Positions 7,991 through 16,899 of a DNA stretch of 48,639 nt are shown one piece after another (positions within the stretch are counted from its first letter, which is position 1; every line of letters starts with the position of its first letter). The translations under genes and the position numbers were made by a program. This stretch comes from Comamonadaceae bacterium (GTDB taxonomy: Bacteria; Pseudomonadota; Gammaproteobacteria; Burkholderiales; Burkholderiaceae_C): positions 1 through 48,639 of the forward strand of contig PNMF01000007.1 of NCBI GenBank assembly GCA_013823485.1. Direction: 5' to 3'. The notes beneath the pieces were generated by a model, which saw only the letters and a list, made by a program, of their open reading frames with translations, ran no database searches and was not told the DNA's origin.

Positions 7991-10435
7991 TTGAAACGCC
8001 GCGCCTCACCGTTCCCGATGCCAGCTGCCGACCTCGGTGCGGTGCGACCCGTTGCCGCTGCGGCGAGGTGGTTGGGCGCGTGCCTGGCCGGTGGCCTGCT
8101 GAGCGCCGCGGCCCAGGCCCAGACGCCGACCCCCGCCGAGCAGGCCGGCGATGCCCTGCGCCTCAAGCCCAGCGGTCAGCTGGCCGAGCGGCTGGACCCC
8201 GCCGCCACCGAAGAGGCGCCCACCTTCGTCAGCGGCGACCGCATCGAGGGCCAGACCGAATCGACCACCACGATCGAAGGCAACGCCGAACTGCGCCGCC
8301 ACAACAGCGTGATCCGCGCCCGGCGCCTGCAGTACGACTCGTCCACCGGCGACTCGCAAGCCGAGGGCGACGTGATGATCAACCGCAACGGCGACCGCTT
8401 CAGCGGACCCGAACTGCGCCTGAACACCGAGACCTTCAAGGGCACGTTCTTCCAGCCCTCCTTCGAGCTGCTGAGCAACGGCGGCCAGGGCGATGCCAGC
8501 CGGGTGGACTTCCTGGACAAGGACAACGCCACCGCCTACGACGCCCGCTACTCCACCTGCCCGCGCACGCCCGGCGCCGACTGGATGCCGGCCTGGATGG
8601 TGCGCGCCAGCAAGATCGAGTTCGACAATGTCGAGGAAGCCGGCCGTGCCACCGGTGGCGTGCTGGAGTTCCAGGGGGTGCCCATCCTGGGAGCGCCTTA
8701 CCTGACCTTCCCGTTGTCGGACACCCGCAAGTCGGGCTTCCTGCCGCCGAGCATCGGGCTGGACAACATCAGCGGCCTGGAGATCACGCAGCCCTACTAC
8801 GTCAACCTGGCGCCCAACTACGACCTCACGCTCTACCCCACGCTGATGTCCAAGCGCGGTGTCGATCTGGGGGCCGAGTTCCGTTACCTGCAGCCGGACT
8901 ACAACGGCCAGATCCGCGGCTCCTACATGCCGTCGGACACGCTGCGCAACCAGGATCGCTGGGGTTACTCGCTGCAGCACCTGCAGAACCTCGCCGGTGC
9001 CCTGAACCGGGCCGGCGGTCAGGGTTCGCTGGGCCTGAACCTGAACCTCAACCAGGTCAGCGACGACGATTACTGGCGCGACTTCCCGCGCGCCATCTCC
9101 ACCCTGACCACCCGCCTGCTGCCCAGCGACGCGGTGCTCTCCGGTGGCAGCGGCGCCTGGAGCTACAGCGCGGGCGCCTACACCTGGCAGACGCTGCAGG
9201 ACGTGGCCTCGCCCATCACGCCGCCTTACGACCGCATTCCCTCGCTGGTGGCCAACTACGGCCCGGGCGAGGCCGAGACCGGCGTCTGGCAAGGCATCAA
9301 GCCCTCGGTGTACCTGGAGCACACCCGGTTCGAACGCGATCTGCGGTTCGCCACCGGCCAGCCCAACGGCTCGCGCAGCATGGCCATTGCCGGCCTGTCG
9401 CGCCGCTGGCGCTCGCCCGGCTGGTTCATCCAGCCCGCCGCCCGACTTCACCTGACCCAATACCAGTTCGACCGGCCCCTGACCAATGGCGCCACGTCGG
9501 CCTCGCGCGCGCTGCCCACGCTCAGCCTGGATTCCGGCCTGGTGTTCGAGCGCGACGCGCGCTACTTCGGGCGCAACTTCGTGCAGACCCTGGAGCCCCG
9601 CGCGTACCTCACCTGGACGCCGTTCCGCGACCAGAGCCTGCTGCCCAACTACGACTCGGCCGCGGTCGACTTCAACTTCGCCTCGATCTTCAGCGACAAC
9701 GTGTTCGGCGGCAACGACCGCGTCTCCGATTCGCGGGCCCTGACCGTGGGTGTGAGCTCCCGCCTGCTCGACCCCAGGGACGGCGCCGAAATCGTCCGCC
9801 TGGGCCTGGCGCAGCGCTACCTGCTGCGCGACCAGAACGTGTTCCTGCCCGGCGGCGCGCCGGTCACCGAACGCTTCAGCGATGTGCTGCTGGCCGCCCG
9901 TGTGCAGTGGAATCCGAGGTGGCTGGTGGACACCAACTTCCAGTACAACCCGACCATCAAGGACTCGGTGCGCACCACCCTGCTCACCCGGTACATGCCC
10001 GGTCCGTACCGGGTGCTGAGCGCCGCCTACCGCCTGCAGCGCGGCAGCAGCGAACAGTTCGACGTGGGCTGGCAATGGCCGCTCAGCCTGCCCTGGTCCG
10101 ACACCCCCGACCGCGCCGTGCCGGGTCAGGCGCTCGGCCCTGGCCGCTGGTACAGCGTGGGCCGCATCAACTACAGCGTGCCCGACCGCAAGGTGGTCGA
10201 TCTGGTGGCGGGCTTTGAGTACGATGGCGGCTGCTGGATCGGCCGCATCGTGCTGGAGCGGCTGCAGCGCAGCGCCGCCACGGCGGCCCAGCGCATCCTG
10301 TTCCAGCTTGAATTCAACGGCTTCTCCCGCCTCGGGTCGAGTCCCCTGCAGACCCTGAAGGACAACGTGCCGCGCTACCAGTACCTGCGTGAAGAAACGT
10401 TGTCGCCACCCAGCCGGTTCCAGAACTATGACTGA
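7991..10435 (+). CDS. lptD: LPS-assembly outer-membrane protein LptD
   Basis: LptD is the outer-membrane barrel that, with LptE, inserts lipopolysaccharide into the outer leaflet. The 814 residues include a signal peptide ending near AAQAQTPTP, an N-terminal OstA/LptA-like jellyroll (VSGDRIEGQTEST onward) and a long C-terminal beta-barrel rich in aromatic and polar strands. In the mature part I see only two cysteines, C190 (YSTCPRT) and C748 (GGCWIGR), which could form the inter-domain disulfide that in E. coli is supplied by two pairs. The start is a TTG at 7991 without a clear ribosome site; ATG at 8018 is the alternative, still leaving a signal peptide. Its stop overlaps the surA start (ATGACTGA). 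Confidence 0.95.
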   Translation: MKRRASPFPMPAADLGAVRPVAAAARWLGACLAGGLLSAAAQAQTPTPAEQAGDALRLKPSGQLAERLDPAATEEAPTFVSGDRIEGQTESTTTIEGNAELRRHNSVIRARRLQYDSSTGDSQAEGDVMINRNGDRFSGPELRLNTETFKGTFFQPSFELLSNGGQGDASRVDFLDKDNATAYDARYSTCPRTPGADWMPAWMVRASKIEFDNVEEAGRATGGVLEFQGVPILGAPYLTFPLSDTRKSGFLPPSIGLDNISGLEITQPYYVNLAPNYDLTLYPTLMSKRGVDLGAEFRYLQPDYNGQIRGSYMPSDTLRNQDRWGYSLQHLQNLAGALNRAGGQGSLGLNLNLNQVSDDDYWRDFPRAISTLTTRLLPSDAVLSGGSGAWSYSAGAYTWQTLQDVASPITPPYDRIPSLVANYGPGEAETGVWQGIKPSVYLEHTRFERDLRFATGQPNGSRSMAIAGLSRRWRSPGWFIQPAARLHLTQYQFDRPLTNGATSASRALPTLSLDSGLVFERDARYFGRNFVQTLEPRAYLTWTPFRDQSLLPNYDSAAVDFNFASIFSDNVFGGNDRVSDSRALTVGVSSRLLDPRDGAEIVRLGLAQRYLLRDQNVFLPGGAPVTERFSDVLLAARVQWNPRWLVDTNFQYNPTIKDSVRTTLLTRYMPGPYRVLSAAYRLQRGSSEQFDVGWQWPLSLPWSDTPDRAVPGQALGPGRWYSVGRINYSVPDRKVVDLVAGFEYDGGCWIGRIVLERLQRSAATAAQRILFQLEFNGFSRLGSSPLQTLKDNVPRYQYLREETLSPPSRFQNYD

Positions 10436-11807
10436 TCGCCTTTTTCCCCTCCGCTTGACCGGCCTGGCCCTGGCCGTGCTCATGGCAGCAGGTCCGGTGC
10501 ATGCCCAGGCGCAGCCCGGCCGTACCGCCGCACCCGCAACGTCGGTCGCACCAGCGGCGGCACCATCGGCCGCCCGCACCGCGGACTTCATCGTCGCGCT
10601 GGTCAACTCCGAGCCGGTCACCAACAGCGAGGTCCGTCGCCGGGTTCAACGGGCCGCCCAGCAGCTGGCCCAGCGCGGCGGCCCGCAGCCCACCCGCGAC
10701 CAGCTGGTCGCCGAGGTGGTGGAGCTGGTCATCAGTGAACGGGCGCAGATGCAGCATGCCGCCGAGATCGGTGTGCGTGTGAGCGAGAGCGAGGTCGACG
10801 AGGCCGAGAGGGCGGTCGCGGCCCAGAACCAGATGAGCCGCGACGAATTCCGGCGCCGGCTGGTGCAGGACGCGGGCACCGACGTCGCCCAGTTCCGCGC
10901 CGACCTCAAGCGCGAACTGACCCTGCAGCGCCTGCAGGAACGCGAGGTCATCTCCAAGGTCAGGGTCACCGAAGCCGACATCGACAACCACCTGCTCGAG
11001 CAGCGCCCCGCCAGCAACCCGGACGCCCTGGAACTCAACCTGGCCCATGTGCTGGTGGCCGTGCCCGAAGGCGCCGCCGAAGCCCAGGTGCAGGCGCTCA
11101 AGGCCAAGGCCGACGAAGCGGCCCGCCGCGCGCGTGCCGGCGACGATTTCGCCGTCCTGGCCCGCGAATTGTCCGATGCGCCCGAGCGCACCCGTGGGGG
11201 CACGTTCGGCATGCGGCCGGCCAGTCGCCTGCCCGAGCTGTTCGTCAATGGCGTCAAGGATCTGCCCGTGGGCGGCGTGGCCGGTCCCCTGCGCAGCCCG
11301 GCGGGCTTCCACGTGCTCAAGGTGGTCGAGAAGCGCACCGCCGGAGTCGACGCCACCATCACCCAGACCCGGGCCCGCCACATCCTCCTGCGCCCGTCGT
11401 CGCAGCTCAGCCAGGCGCAGGCCATCGAGCGGCTGAACACCTGGCGCCAGCAGATCCTGGCGGGTCAGGCGCGCTTCGAAGACCTGGCCCGTGAACACAG
11501 CGCCGACGGCTCGGCGGCCGGCGGTGGCGAACTCGGCTGGGCATCGCCTGGTCAGTTCGTGCCCGAGTTCGAGCAGGCCCTCGATGCCTTGCGGCCGGGC
11601 GAGCTCTCGCCGCCGGTGGTGTCGCGCTTCGGGGTGCACCTGATCCGCCTGGAAGAACGCCGGCAGCAGGCGTTGAGCCAGCGCGACCAGCGCGAGGCGG
11701 TGCGCAACATCGTGCGCGAGAAGAAGGCCGGCGAAGCGCTGGAGCTCTGGGCGCGCGACCTGCGCGCCCGCGCCTACGTCGAGATCCGCGAAGAACCCCA
11801 GTTGTGA
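10428..11807 (+). CDS. surA: Periplasmic peptidyl-prolyl isomerase and chaperone SurA
   Basis: SurA escorts unfolded outer-membrane proteins, including LptD, across the periplasm. The 459-residue protein has a signal peptide (hydrophobic stretch to [12 protein letters not shown]), an N-terminal SurA_N chaperone region ([15 protein letters not shown]), and two parvulin domains at about 200-300 ([11 protein letters not shown]) and 312-410 ([11 protein letters not shown]). The ATG at 10428 overlaps the lptD stop by eight bases, implying coupled translation. The 3' end overlaps rsmA by four bases (GTGA). The order lptD-surA-rsmA is conserved in many proteobacteria, often with pdxA between surA and rsmA; pdxA is absent here. 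Confidence 0.95.
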   Translation: MTDRLFPLRLTGLALAVLMAAGPVHAQAQPGRTAAPATSVAPAAAPSAARTADFIVALVNSEPVTNSEVRRRVQRAAQQLAQRGGPQPTRDQLVAEVVELVISERAQMQHAAEIGVRVSESEVDEAERAVAAQNQMSRDEFRRRLVQDAGTDVAQFRADLKRELTLQRLQEREVISKVRVTEADIDNHLLEQRPASNPDALELNLAHVLVAVPEGAAEAQVQALKAKADEAARRARAGDDFAVLARELSDAPERTRGGTFGMRPASRLPELFVNGVKDLPVGGVAGPLRSPAGFHVLKVVEKRTAGVDATITQTRARHILLRPSSQLSQAQAIERLNTWRQQILAGQARFEDLAREHSADGSAAGGGELGWASPGQFVPEFEQALDALRPGELSPPVVSRFGVHLIRLEERRQQALSQRDQREAVRNIVREKKAGEALELWARDLRARAYVEIREEPQL

Positions 11808-12571
11808 GCCATGTTGCCCGCAAGCGTTTCGGCCAGCACTTCCTGACCGACCACGGCATCATCGACGCCATCGTGGCCGCCATCGCTCCGGTGGCCGGCG
11901 AGCCGGTGGTGGAGATCGGGCCCGGTCTGGCCGCGCTGACCCAGCCGCTGGTGGAGCGCCTCGGGCAGCTGACCGTCATCGAACTCGACCGCGATCTGGC
12001 GGCCCGGCTGCGCCAGCACCCGCAGCTCGACGTGGTGGAGTCCGACATCCTCAAGGTCGACATCGCTGCGCTGGCGCAGCGCCTGCAGGCGTCCGGCTCG
12101 CTGCGCATCGTGGGCAACCTGCCCTACAACATCTCCACCCCCATCCTGTTCCACCTGCTGGACCATGTGGCGGTGGTGCGCGACCAGCACTTCATGCTGC
12201 AGAAGGAAGTCATCGACCGCATGGTGGCGGCCCCGGCCACCGCCGACTACGGGCGGCTGTCGGTCATGCTGCAGTGGCGCTACGCCATGGAGAACGTGCT
12301 GTTCGTGCCCCCCGGGAGCTTTGATCCGCCGCCCCGGGTCGACAGCGCGGTGGTGCGCATGGTGCCGCTGGCCGAGCCCCCGGCCATCGATGTGCGCCTG
12401 TATGGCGAGCTGGTCCAGACCGCCTTCAGCCAGCGCCGCAAGATCCTGCGCAACACCCTGGGCCGGTGGCTGGAGGCGCGTGGCTTTGCCGGCCAGTTCG
12501 ACCTGCAGCGCCGGGCCGAGGAAGTGCCGGTGGCCGAATACGTGGCGCTCACCCAGGCCGTCCAGGCATGA
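11804..12571 (+). CDS. rsmA: 16S rRNA (adenine-1518/1519-N6)-dimethyltransferase
   Basis: RsmA (KsgA) dimethylates two adjacent adenines in the 3'-terminal helix of 16S rRNA during small-subunit assembly. At 255 residues the length is typical. Motifs are [10 protein letters not shown] at the N-terminus, the SAM-binding [14 protein letters not shown], the acidic IELDRDLA, and the catalytic NLPYNIST. The GTG at 11804 overlaps the surA stop; the ATG seven bases later is out of frame. A strong bidirectional terminator follows at once. Confidence 0.96.
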   Translation: MSHVARKRFGQHFLTDHGIIDAIVAAIAPVAGEPVVEIGPGLAALTQPLVERLGQLTVIELDRDLAARLRQHPQLDVVESDILKVDIAALAQRLQASGSLRIVGNLPYNISTPILFHLLDHVAVVRDQHFMLQKEVIDRMVAAPATADYGRLSVMLQWRYAMENVLFVPPGSFDPPPRVDSAVVRMVPLAEPPAIDVRLYGELVQTAFSQRRKILRNTLGRWLEARGFAGQFDLQRRAEEVPVAEYVALTQAVQA

Positions 12572-12599
12572 AAAAAGCCGCTGGGGTCAGCGGCTTTTT
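12572..12599. terminator. Bidirectional rho-independent terminator between rsmA and the barstar gene
   Basis: A perfect 12-bp stem (aaaaagccgctg / cagcggcttttt) closes a four-base loop at 12584-12587, with A and T runs on the outer sides. It can end transcription from rsmA on plus and from the barstar gene on minus. Confidence 0.9.
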
Positions 12600-12616
12600 C
12601 GACAGGGGGGTCGACC

Positions 12617-13159
12617 TCAGGCGGCGTTCAGCCAGTAACCCGCGTTGAACGGGCTGCTCATGCGCAGTGCCATCGGGCTCACGTCCAGGATCTTGTCGGT
12701 GGGCATGGGCTCTTCGCTCTGCACCTCGATCGGCTCCTCACCCTTCGGCGTGCGGGCCACCGAGAAGGAGTAGAAGCAGCGGAACGGGATGCGGCGGTCG
12801 GACCAGTAGTCGGCGGTGTCGCGGAAGATGTCGAGCAGTTGCTCGCGGGCTTCCTTGTCGAACTTGGAGTGGGCCGGGATGTGCTCCAGCACGACGATGA
12901 AACCGGTCTGCGGGCCCGACTTGTGGACCATGTCGGTCATGCAGTCGTACAGCGCATCGAAGTTCTTGCCGAAGTGCGGCGGCAGCGTGTATTGCGCGGC
13001 GATCAGCTCGAGCACGTCCTGTTTGCTCTGGGCCTTGGCCAGGTTGGCGTAGAGGAAGTGGTGACCCAGCTGTTCGGCCGCAGCCTGCAGTTCCTTCACG
13101 CCAAAGGCGCGAATCGACTGAACGATGTTGGTTCGTACATTACGAAGTGGCGTGTCCAT
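12617..13159 (-). CDS. Barstar-family ribonuclease inhibitor
   Basis: The 180-residue product carries the barstar fold signature QYTLPPHFGKNFDALYDCMTD at about 57-76; D68 and D72 sit where barstar places the acidic residues that plug the barnase active site. A C-terminal extension of about 60 residues (from KGEEPIEV) is not part of classical barstar. The ATG at 13159 has a purine-rich ribosome site; the frame continues eight codons upstream without one. The gene lies 49 bases downstream of a barnase-like RNase gene on the same strand, the standard toxin-inhibitor arrangement. It should act in the cytoplasm, protecting the cell from mislocalised RNase. Confidence 0.88.
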   Translation of the reverse strand: MDTPLRNVRTNIVQSIRAFGVKELQAAAEQLGHHFLYANLAKAQSKQDVLELIAAQYTLPPHFGKNFDALYDCMTDMVHKSGPQTGFIVVLEHIPAHSKFDKEAREQLLDIFRDTADYWSDRRIPFRCFYSFSVARTPKGEEPIEVQSEEPMPTDKILDVSPMALRMSSPFNAGYWLNAA

Positions 13160-13208
13160 CTCCGCTCTTCTTTCCACAGTCAAAGTTAAAAGATCCGTCG
13201 CTGCCGGG

Positions 13209-13667
13209 TCACCGCACGATCAGCCGGAAGCTGGCGTAGTGGTCCTCGGTGTAGTAACACGCATCCGGTTGCCGTGGCTCCTGCCCGCCGCAAACGATAC
13301 GCCTTGCTCCCCGGTGCTTCAGCCCCGGGGTGGGCACGGTGTATTCCCGGTAAAACCCACGCTTCTGCTGAGGCAGCAGCCGTTCACGGTTGAAAAAGAC
13401 GGTTCCGTCCTTCTCGTAACGGAACGGACCTCCCTGGAGGATCTGTCCCATCACCTGCTGACCCTGGACCGGCAGCCCGGACAACGCGATGGTGGTCCCG
13501 GTGACGGCGCCGGCTGGCACCGGATCCGGCGAGCGGGCCTGCACCACGATGGTGCTCAGTGCCGCTGTCAGACCTGCTGCCAGCACCGCCGCCACCGAAG
13601 CCGCCAGAACCCTGCCGGCTCTGCGTGGACTTCCCTGGCGACGGGGGCGGATCTGCCACAGACCCAT
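13209..13667 (-). CDS. Barnase-type guanyl-specific ribonuclease with N-terminal export/anchor segment
   Basis: The 152-residue protein has a basic N-terminus followed by one hydrophobic segment at about 20-42, then a microbial N1/T1 RNase domain. Family blocks are DGTVFFNRERLLPQ, REYTVPTP with the general base E108, an Arg pair at R122/R123, and CYYTEDHYASF with the general acid H143. These match barnase positions Glu73, Arg87 and His102 in order and spacing. The segment could be a cleaved signal or a membrane anchor; I see no obvious cleavage motif beyond VQARS. The inhibitor gene follows directly. An unusually strong hairpin lies in its leader. Confidence 0.85.
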   Translation of the reverse strand: MGLWQIRPRRQGSPRRAGRVLAASVAAVLAAGLTAALSTIVVQARSPDPVPAGAVTGTTIALSGLPVQGQQVMGQILQGGPFRYEKDGTVFFNRERLLPQQKRGFYREYTVPTPGLKHRGARRIVCGGQEPRQPDACYYTEDHYASFRLIVR

Positions 13668-13692
13668 GAACGTGCGTTGCTCCTGAAGCGAT

Positions 13693-13732
13693 CAACCCGC
13701 CGTCTCCACCCAACGTGGAGAGAGGCGGGTTA
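13693..13732 (-). repeat. Strong inverted repeat in the leader of the barnase-like gene
   Basis: The arms aacccgcc-tctccac (13694-13709) and gtggaga-ggcgggtt (13714-13732) pair with a small internal mismatch and a short loop. The hairpin lies just upstream of the ribosome site (CAGGAGC on minus) and has no T tract, so it looks like a 5'-UTR structure, not a terminator. Its outer edge overlaps the palindrome gggttaaccc (13727-13736). Confidence 0.7.
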
Positions 13733-13753
13733 ACCCTGAAATTCAAGCAGCGG

Positions 13754-13782
13754 AGTGTGCCCTAACCGGCCCGGAAATGCAA
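13754..13782 (-). promoter_or_regulatory. Candidate promoter for the barnase-like gene
   Basis: Read on minus, TTGCAT (13782-13777) and CACACT (13759-13754) are separated by 17 bases. The resulting leader of about 80 nt would contain the hairpin at 13693-13732. The -10 match is weak, so confidence is low. Confidence 0.3.
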
Positions 13783-13792
13783 GTTATTGCAC

Positions 13793-13827
13793 AAAAAGCG
13801 GGCACCGGAGGGGGCATTCCGGGGCCC
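13793..13827 (-). terminator. Rho-independent terminator of maeB
   Basis: On minus, a 10-bp stem with one mismatch (GGGCCCCGGA / TCCGGTGCCC), an eight-base loop and a GCTTTTTG run follow the maeB stop by about 30 bases. It separates maeB from the barnase transcription unit. Confidence 0.75.
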
Positions 13828-13858
13828 GATAGGTGAGTGCTTGCTACCTTTGGGTGCT

Positions 13859-16186
13859 TTATCGGGCAGCGTTGGCGTCGGCCACGGTTAGAGCTGTCAT
13901 GTTGACGATCCGGCGCACGGTGGCGCTGGCCGTCAGGATGTGCACAGGCTGCGCGGCGCCCAGCAGGACCGGCCCGATCGCGATGTTGCCGCCGGCTGCC
14001 GTCTTGAGCAGGTTGTAGGCAATGTTGGCCGAATCCATGTTGGGCAGGACCAGCAGATTGGCCGCTCCCTTGAGGGTCGAGTTGGGCATGAGCGCGGCCC
14101 GTGCGTCCGGGTCCAGCGCCACATCGCCATGCATTTCGCCGTCGACTTCAAGCCACGGTGCCTGTTCGCGCAGCAGTTCGAGCGTGCGGCGCATCTTGAC
14201 GGCCGAGGGCTGGCTGGAGGAGCCGAAGTTGGAATGCGACAGCAGCGCCACCTTCGGCTGCAGGCCGAAGCGGACCATCTCCTCGGCCGCCATCACCGTG
14301 ATCTCGCACAGCTGCTCGGGGGTCGGGTCGTGGTTGACATGGGTGTCGACCAGGAACACCTGGCGGCCCGGCAGCATCAGGCCGTTCATGCAGGCGTACA
14401 CCGGGATGTCCTGCGGGGTGCGCGGGCTGCCGCCGATGCGCTTGCCGATCACCTGGTCAATGTATTCGAGGTGGTTGTGGGTGTTGCCCCAGGTGCCGCA
14501 GATCAGGCCGTCGACCTCGCCCTTGTGCAGCAGCATGGCCCCGATCAGGGTCAGGCGCCGGCGCATCTCGATCTTGGCCAGCTGCTGGGTCACGCCCTTG
14601 CGCTCGGTCATGCGGTGGTAGGTCTGCCAGAAATCGCGATAGCGGTTGTCCTGCTCGACATTCACCACGTCGTAGTCCAGCTCTTCGCGCAGGCGCAGGC
14701 CGAACTTCTCGATGCGCTGGGCGATCACGGCCGGACGACCGATCAGGGTGGGGCGGGCCAGGCCCTCGTCCACCACGATCTGGCAGGCGCGCAGCACGCG
14801 TTCCTCTTCACCCTCGGCATAGGCCACGCGCTTGCGGCTGGCCGTCTTGGCGGCGGCGTAGATGGGTTTCATGATGGTGCCCGACGCGAACACGAAGCTC
14901 TGCAGCTTCTCGCGGTAGGCCACCATGTCGGTCACCGGGCGCAGGGCCACGCCGCTGTCGGCAGCGGCCTGGGCCACGGCCGGCGCGATCTTGATCATCA
15001 GGCGCGGGTCGAACGGCTTGGGGATCAGGTACTCGGGGCCGAAGGCCAGTTTTTCGCCGGCGTAGGCGGCGGCCACCACCTCGCTCTGTTCGGCCTGGGC
15101 CAGCTCGGCAATGGCATGCACCGCTGCAATTTCCATCGCGTCGGTGATGGTGGAGGCGCCGGCATCCAGCGCACCCCGGAAGATGTACGGGAAGCACAGG
15201 ACGTTGTTGACCTGGTTCGGGTAGTCGGTGCGGCCGGTGGCCATGATGGCGTCGTCGCGCACGGCCTTCACGTCTTCCGGGGAAATTTCGGGGTTGGGGT
15301 TGGCCAGCGCAAAGATCAGCGGGCGGGCGGCCATGGACTTCACCATCGGCTGCTTGAGCACGCCGCCGGCCGAGAGGCCGAGGAAGATGTCGGCACCGGC
15401 GATGACCTCGGCCAGCGTGCGCTGGTCGGTCTTCTGGGCGAACTGGATCTTGTCCTCGTCCATCAGCTCGGTGCGGCCTTCGTAGACCACACCGGCCAGG
15501 TCGGTCACCCAGATGTTCTCGCGCGGCAAGCCGAGCTTGACCAGCAGGCCCAGGCAGGCCAGCGCCGCGGCGCCGGCACCGGAGGTGACCAGCTTGACCT
15601 GCTTGATGTCCTTGCCCACCACCTTCAGGCCGTTGAGGATGGCCGCGCCCACCACGATGGCGGTGCCGTGCTGGTCGTCGTGGAAGACCGGAATCTTCAT
15701 GCGCTCGCGCAGCTTGCGCTCCACATAGAAGCAGTCGGGCGCCTTGATGTCTTCCAGGTTGATGCCGCCGAAGGTGGGCTCCAGCGAGGCAATGATGTCG
15801 ACCAGCTTGTCCGGGTCCTTCTCGTTGATCTCGATGTCGAAGACGTCGATGCCGGAGAACTTCTTGAACAGGACCGCCTTGCCCTCCATCACCGGCTTGG
15901 CCGCCAGCGGGCCGATGTCGCCCAGACCCAGCACGGCGGTGCCGTTGGTGATGACGGCCACCAGGTTGCCCCGGCTGGTGTACTTGAAGGCGTTGACCGG
16001 GTCGGCCACGATTTCTTCGCAGGGAGCCGCCACACCGGGGGAGTAGGCCAGGGCGAGGTCGCGCTGGTTGGTGAGTTGCTTGGTGGCGGCGATGGCCAGT
16101 TTGCCCGGGACCGGTTTCTCGTGGTATTCGAGTGCGGCGCGGCGCAGTTCGGCACGCTTGGTCTCGGGGCTGTTGTCCTTGTTCAT
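13859..16186 (-). CDS. maeB: NADP-type malic enzyme with C-terminal phosphotransacetylase-like domain
   Basis: MaeB oxidatively decarboxylates malate to pyruvate with NADP, linking the TCA cycle to pyruvate and NADPH. The 775 residues divide into an N-terminal malic domain ([16 protein letters not shown], then [14 protein letters not shown]), an NAD(P)-binding domain ([16 protein letters not shown]), and from about 430 a phosphate-acetyl/butyryl-transferase-like domain that in this family is regulatory, not catalytic. The ATG at 16186 has a clear AGGAG site; the frame upstream of it does not. The gene is flanked by its own terminator and a 133-base upstream gap, so it is probably monocistronic. 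Confidence 0.95.
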   Translation of the reverse strand: MNKDNSPETKRAELRRAALEYHEKPVPGKLAIAATKQLTNQRDLALAYSPGVAAPCEEIVADPVNAFKYTSRGNLVAVITNGTAVLGLGDIGPLAAKPVMEGKAVLFKKFSGIDVFDIEINEKDPDKLVDIIASLEPTFGGINLEDIKAPDCFYVERKLRERMKIPVFHDDQHGTAIVVGAAILNGLKVVGKDIKQVKLVTSGAGAAALACLGLLVKLGLPRENIWVTDLAGVVYEGRTELMDEDKIQFAQKTDQRTLAEVIAGADIFLGLSAGGVLKQPMVKSMAARPLIFALANPNPEISPEDVKAVRDDAIMATGRTDYPNQVNNVLCFPYIFRGALDAGASTITDAMEIAAVHAIAELAQAEQSEVVAAAYAGEKLAFGPEYLIPKPFDPRLMIKIAPAVAQAAADSGVALRPVTDMVAYREKLQSFVFASGTIMKPIYAAAKTASRKRVAYAEGEEERVLRACQIVVDEGLARPTLIGRPAVIAQRIEKFGLRLREELDYDVVNVEQDNRYRDFWQTYHRMTERKGVTQQLAKIEMRRRLTLIGAMLLHKGEVDGLICGTWGNTHNHLEYIDQVIGKRIGGSPRTPQDIPVYACMNGLMLPGRQVFLVDTHVNHDPTPEQLCEITVMAAEEMVRFGLQPKVALLSHSNFGSSSQPSAVKMRRTLELLREQAPWLEVDGEMHGDVALDPDARAALMPNSTLKGAANLLVLPNMDSANIAYNLLKTAAGGNIAIGPVLLGAAQPVHILTASATVRRIVNMTALTVADANAAR

Positions 16187-16319
16187 CCGATGTCTCCTGG
16201 CGGTGTGGATTTCTGCCATGTGAAAGCAGGCTCCGCATTCTAAGTTCGGGCCCGGGAAAACCCGGTATTCCAGTCCGCACCCCGGGGTCGCAGGGCTTGT
16301 GACATTTCGACGGGGAATC

Positions 16320-16898
16320 TCAGTCGCGCAGGTGCTTCAGGCGGCGCGCGGCAAAGGCTTCGTCCACCCGCAGACCGCGCGGACCGGGGCGCAGTTCCAC
16401 CGGATCGCCGGCCCGCACGCTGCCGGGCCGCACCACCGCCAGGTAGAAGCCGGGGTTGAGGGCGTCCATCATGCGGCGCCCGGCGTCTTTCAGGCCCATG
16501 CGGGCGTTGAACTTGAAGCAGGGCTCACGCGGGGCGGTGATGCGCAGCACCGCGTCGGGCAGGTGCAGCTGGTCGCCGATCCAGAGCGCGTTTTCCAGCA
16601 GGCCCTGCACCACCAGGTTCTCGCCGAGCGCGCCCGGCGGCAGCGCGTCGCCGAACAGGCCGCCGCGCTGTTCTTGCCAGAAACCGTAGTGTTCCTGCGG
16701 GTAGGCATAGACCGCCTTGTCCAGCCCGCCGTGCACGCTGGGGTCGGCCTGCTCGTCACCCTCGAGCCCGAGCGGCCCCAGGGCCACCGGGCCGTCCACC
16801 GCCGATTTGCCGATGGCCGAGAGGAAGCTGCGCCGGCCGATCGGCAGGGGCCGCGCCTGCCCGGTGCAGACGTGCAGCACTCGCATGTCGGTCTGCAT
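16320..16898 (-). CDS. MOSC-domain protein
   Basis: This protein of about 192 residues has a MOSC domain (molybdenum-cofactor sulfurase C-terminal type, YiiM-like). Conserved blocks are LGLEGDEQADPSVHGGLDKAVYAYP, where the HGG segment is typical, then GALGENL and the late CFKFNARMG with the cysteine at the position MOSC proteins use for sulfur or cofactor handling. Some relatives act in detoxifying N-hydroxylated bases. The ATG at 16898 lies one base after the pepP stop (TGA-C-ATG), which favours coupling; ATG at 16886 is an alternative. It closes the minus-strand run murU-pepP-MOSC. Confidence 0.85.
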   Translation of the reverse strand: MQTDMRVLHVCTGQARPLPIGRRSFLSAIGKSAVDGPVALGPLGLEGDEQADPSVHGGLDKAVYAYPQEHYGFWQEQRGGLFGDALPPGALGENLVVQGLLENALWIGDQLHLPDAVLRITAPREPCFKFNARMGLKDAGRRMMDALNPGFYLAVVRPGSVRAGDPVELRPGPRGLRVDEAFAARRLKHLRD

Positions 16899-16899
16899 G

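Noticed and set aside
8006-10624. An 872-codon open frame antisense to lptD and the start of surA
   Set aside because: It is the mirror of a well-supported gene and its translation is low-complexity Gly/Ala/Val/Gln/Arg/His sequence without motifs.
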